From NCBI RefSeq assembly GCF_005771635.1, contig NZ_VBWP01000008.1:1-64000 (forward strand): a stretch of 64,000 bases of DNA, written 5' to 3'. Numbering within the stretch: the stretch's first letter is position 1; every line of letters starts with the position of its first letter. Position numbers and translations under genes: made by a program. Of the stretch, positions 62,719 to 64,000 are shown one piece after another. The notes below the pieces were generated by a model. The model was not told the DNA's origin. It worked only from the letters and a program-made list of their open reading frames with translations, and did no database searches. This stretch comes from Culicoidibacter larvae. Lineage in GTDB: Bacteria > Bacillota_I > Bacilli_A > Culicoidibacterales > Culicoidibacteraceae.

Positions 62719-64000
62719 AACATTATTTGCTAATTCGTAAAATGCCTGTGCATAAATCGCGCATCCCTTTACCAAATCTTCGATTTTTATCCATTCATCG
62801 ATGCCATGGACACCATGTGGCGGTGTTCCCGGGAACGTGAGCCCGAAGGTAGTAAAGTTTGGCAAGGTGCGGGCGAGGGTTATGCCGCCAGCGGTTTCCA
62901 TTGGTGATGTTGTATCACCAGATTGTTTTTGATAGATGCGATATAGGGTTTGAATCCAATCGGCATCCGGATCATTATAAATTGGCGGGAAGTGGTCGTC
63001 TTTGCAACAAGAAAGACCATAAGAACGCGCTACTGTATGTAATTTCAATTCGGCGGCTGCCTGATCAAATGGCAGCGGGTAACGAGTGGTGGTGTGTAAG
63101 TCAAAGTTTTTACCACGCTCATAGTTGAGGACACCAACATTTAAGGTTAGTGGTCCGCAGATGTCATCACTACATTGAAAGTCAAAGCCCTCACCGTAGT
63201 ATTTATCAACAAAATAAGTGGTCAGCAGGTCAACAAAAGGCTCATTGGTGTAATTTTTAATAAAATTGAGCAAAATAAAACCGGCATGTACTCCATCCTG
63301 GGGTTGCGACCCGTGTACTGATTCTCCTTTGGCTTCCAAGATTAATTGATTATCTTCTTGGTAAGCTTTGCCGATGAGATGATTTGCATCTAGGTATGCG
63401 TTGTAAGCAGTTTGAATTGCTTCATCATAATCAACGCTCATCGTAGCAGAGTCTGGTACAACATTTGGTGCGCTTCCACACTTGAATGAATGTATCATGC
63501 CGGTTTGTAGTGTTCCTGTAAACCCGAAATCGTAAAGTCCCTTTTCTGCATAGGTAAGGGGGAATTTACCATCGGGAACGAACCCATATTTTGGCGGTTC
63601 CTCATATTTTGCGTAATGCAACATGCAACGAAAATGCGTTTCTTCATCTAAAGAGAGAATTAAACGGCATCGTCGTCGTAGCGGTGCTCCTATACTTTTT
63701 AATATTTTCAGTGCAACTAAAGTTGCGATTGCCGGGCCTTTATTATCACTTGCGCCCCGACCAAAAATTTTGTCTTGATCAATTGTGCCACCGAATGGAT
63801 CATAACTCCAGCCACTCCCAACCGGGACAGTGTCCAGATGACCAATTGCACCAACCATTTCATCAGCTTCGCCAATCTCAATAAAGCCGACCATGTTATC
63901 ACAGTTTTTGACCGTGAATCCCATTTTCGACGCAACATCCAATATAAATTCCAGCGTATTGCTGATATCTTTACCAAATGGTGTGGTGACTGACACTGTA
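62713..64000 (-). CDS. M20-family dipeptidase (PepV/Sapep type), N terminus beyond the window
   Basis: Zinc dipeptidase, at least 428 residues here; the reading frame is open to the window edge and the usual ~50 N-terminal residues (before PFGKDISNTLEFIL) are missing. Motifs: VGAIGHLDTVPVGSGW (metal ligand His and Asp), GRGASDNKGPAIATLVAL, LSLDEETHFRCMLHYAKYEEPPKYGFVPDGKFPLTYAEKG and the C-terminal PHGVHGIDEWIKI. GTG 63996 is an internal codon, not a proven start. It heads the amino-acid transporter unit, linking dipeptide cleavage with amino-acid uptake. Confidence 0.9.
   Translation of the reverse strand, partial: TVSVTTPFGKDISNTLEFILDVASKMGFTVKNCDNMVGFIEIGEADEMVGAIGHLDTVPVGSGWSYDPFGGTIDQDKIFGRGASDNKGPAIATLVALKILKSIGAPLRRRCRLILSLDEETHFRCMLHYAKYEEPPKYGFVPDGKFPLTYAEKGLYDFGFTGTLQTGMIHSFKCGSAPNVVPDSATMSVDYDEAIQTAYNAYLDANHLIGKAYQEDNQLILEAKGESVHGSQPQDGVHAGFILLNFIKNYTNEPFVDLLTTYFVDKYYGEGFDFQCSDDICGPLTLNVGVLNYERGKNFDLHTTTRYPLPFDQAAAELKLHTVARSYGLSCCKDDHFPPIYNDPDADWIQTLYRIYQKQSGDTTSPMETAGGITLARTLPNFTTFGLTFPGTPPHGVHGIDEWIKIEDLVKGCAIYAQAFYELANNVD

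Overview
The window is a chromosomal segment of a low-GC, Gram-positive-type bacterium (Bacillota). The evidence is AGGAGG-type ribosome binding sites, a SAM-I (S-box) riboswitch before metK, a threonyl T-box leader before thrS, a CIRCE element before clpB, a perfect cre site before a PTS operon, an LPITG sortase-anchored surface protein, and the Bacillota primosome genes dnaB and dnaI. A single-chain glycyl-tRNA synthetase and the mix of gene neighbourhoods argue against Bacillus or Lactobacillales proper. I do not assign a genus. No rRNA or tRNA genes, insertion sequences or CRISPR arrays were recognised.

Layout. 1-9 kb: an uncharacterised protein, a TetR regulator with its YhgE/Pip membrane-protein target, pgi with a small S1-domain protein, a TrxB-like ferredoxin-NADP reductase, a NifU-type scaffold, NADH oxidase and a tRNA-binding protein. 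9-19 kb: a methyltransferase, Bcp peroxiredoxin, ClpB, a LytTR/DUF3021 pair, PepT, a degenerate-GGDEF/small-membrane-protein/GT2 operon, another methyltransferase and a VanZ-like protein. 19-24 kb: the macromolecular-synthesis cluster glyS-dnaG-rpoD, then queT. 24-33 kb: a BceAB-like ABC transporter, riboswitch-controlled metK, PTS IIB/IIC, and pfkA-pyk. 33-43 kb: a large LPXTG protein, then polA-mutM-coaE-dnaB-dnaI. 43-55 kb is accessory in character: an attenuated DUF1062 gene, TPP-riboswitch-controlled thiT, small membrane proteins, an RNPP-like regulator next to a secreted C39-like protease and a lipoprotein, a P-type ATPase, a gene remnant and an AT-rich SF1 helicase. 55-64 kb: thrS, a nitroreductase, several small stress-type proteins, a glutamine-type ABC transporter and an M20 dipeptidase cut by the window edge.

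Together the genes indicate a fermentative, sugar- and peptide-using cell. It runs glycolysis (pgi, pfkA, pyk) under catabolite control, re-oxidises NADH with Nox, imports thiamine, a queuosine precursor and amino acids, and handles oxidative stress with Bcp, nitroreductase and flavin-type proteins.

The most interesting unexplained signals are: (i) a ~150-nt element present twice (39393-39546 and 44536-44686) whose nested inverted repeats diverge by compensatory changes; (ii) a leader before a DUF1062 gene with a tiny Met-Val-Arg uORF and mutually exclusive terminator and antiterminator pairings; (iii) an RNPP-like regulator beside a lipoprotein whose signal peptide resembles enterococcal pheromone precursors and which seems to start at ATT.
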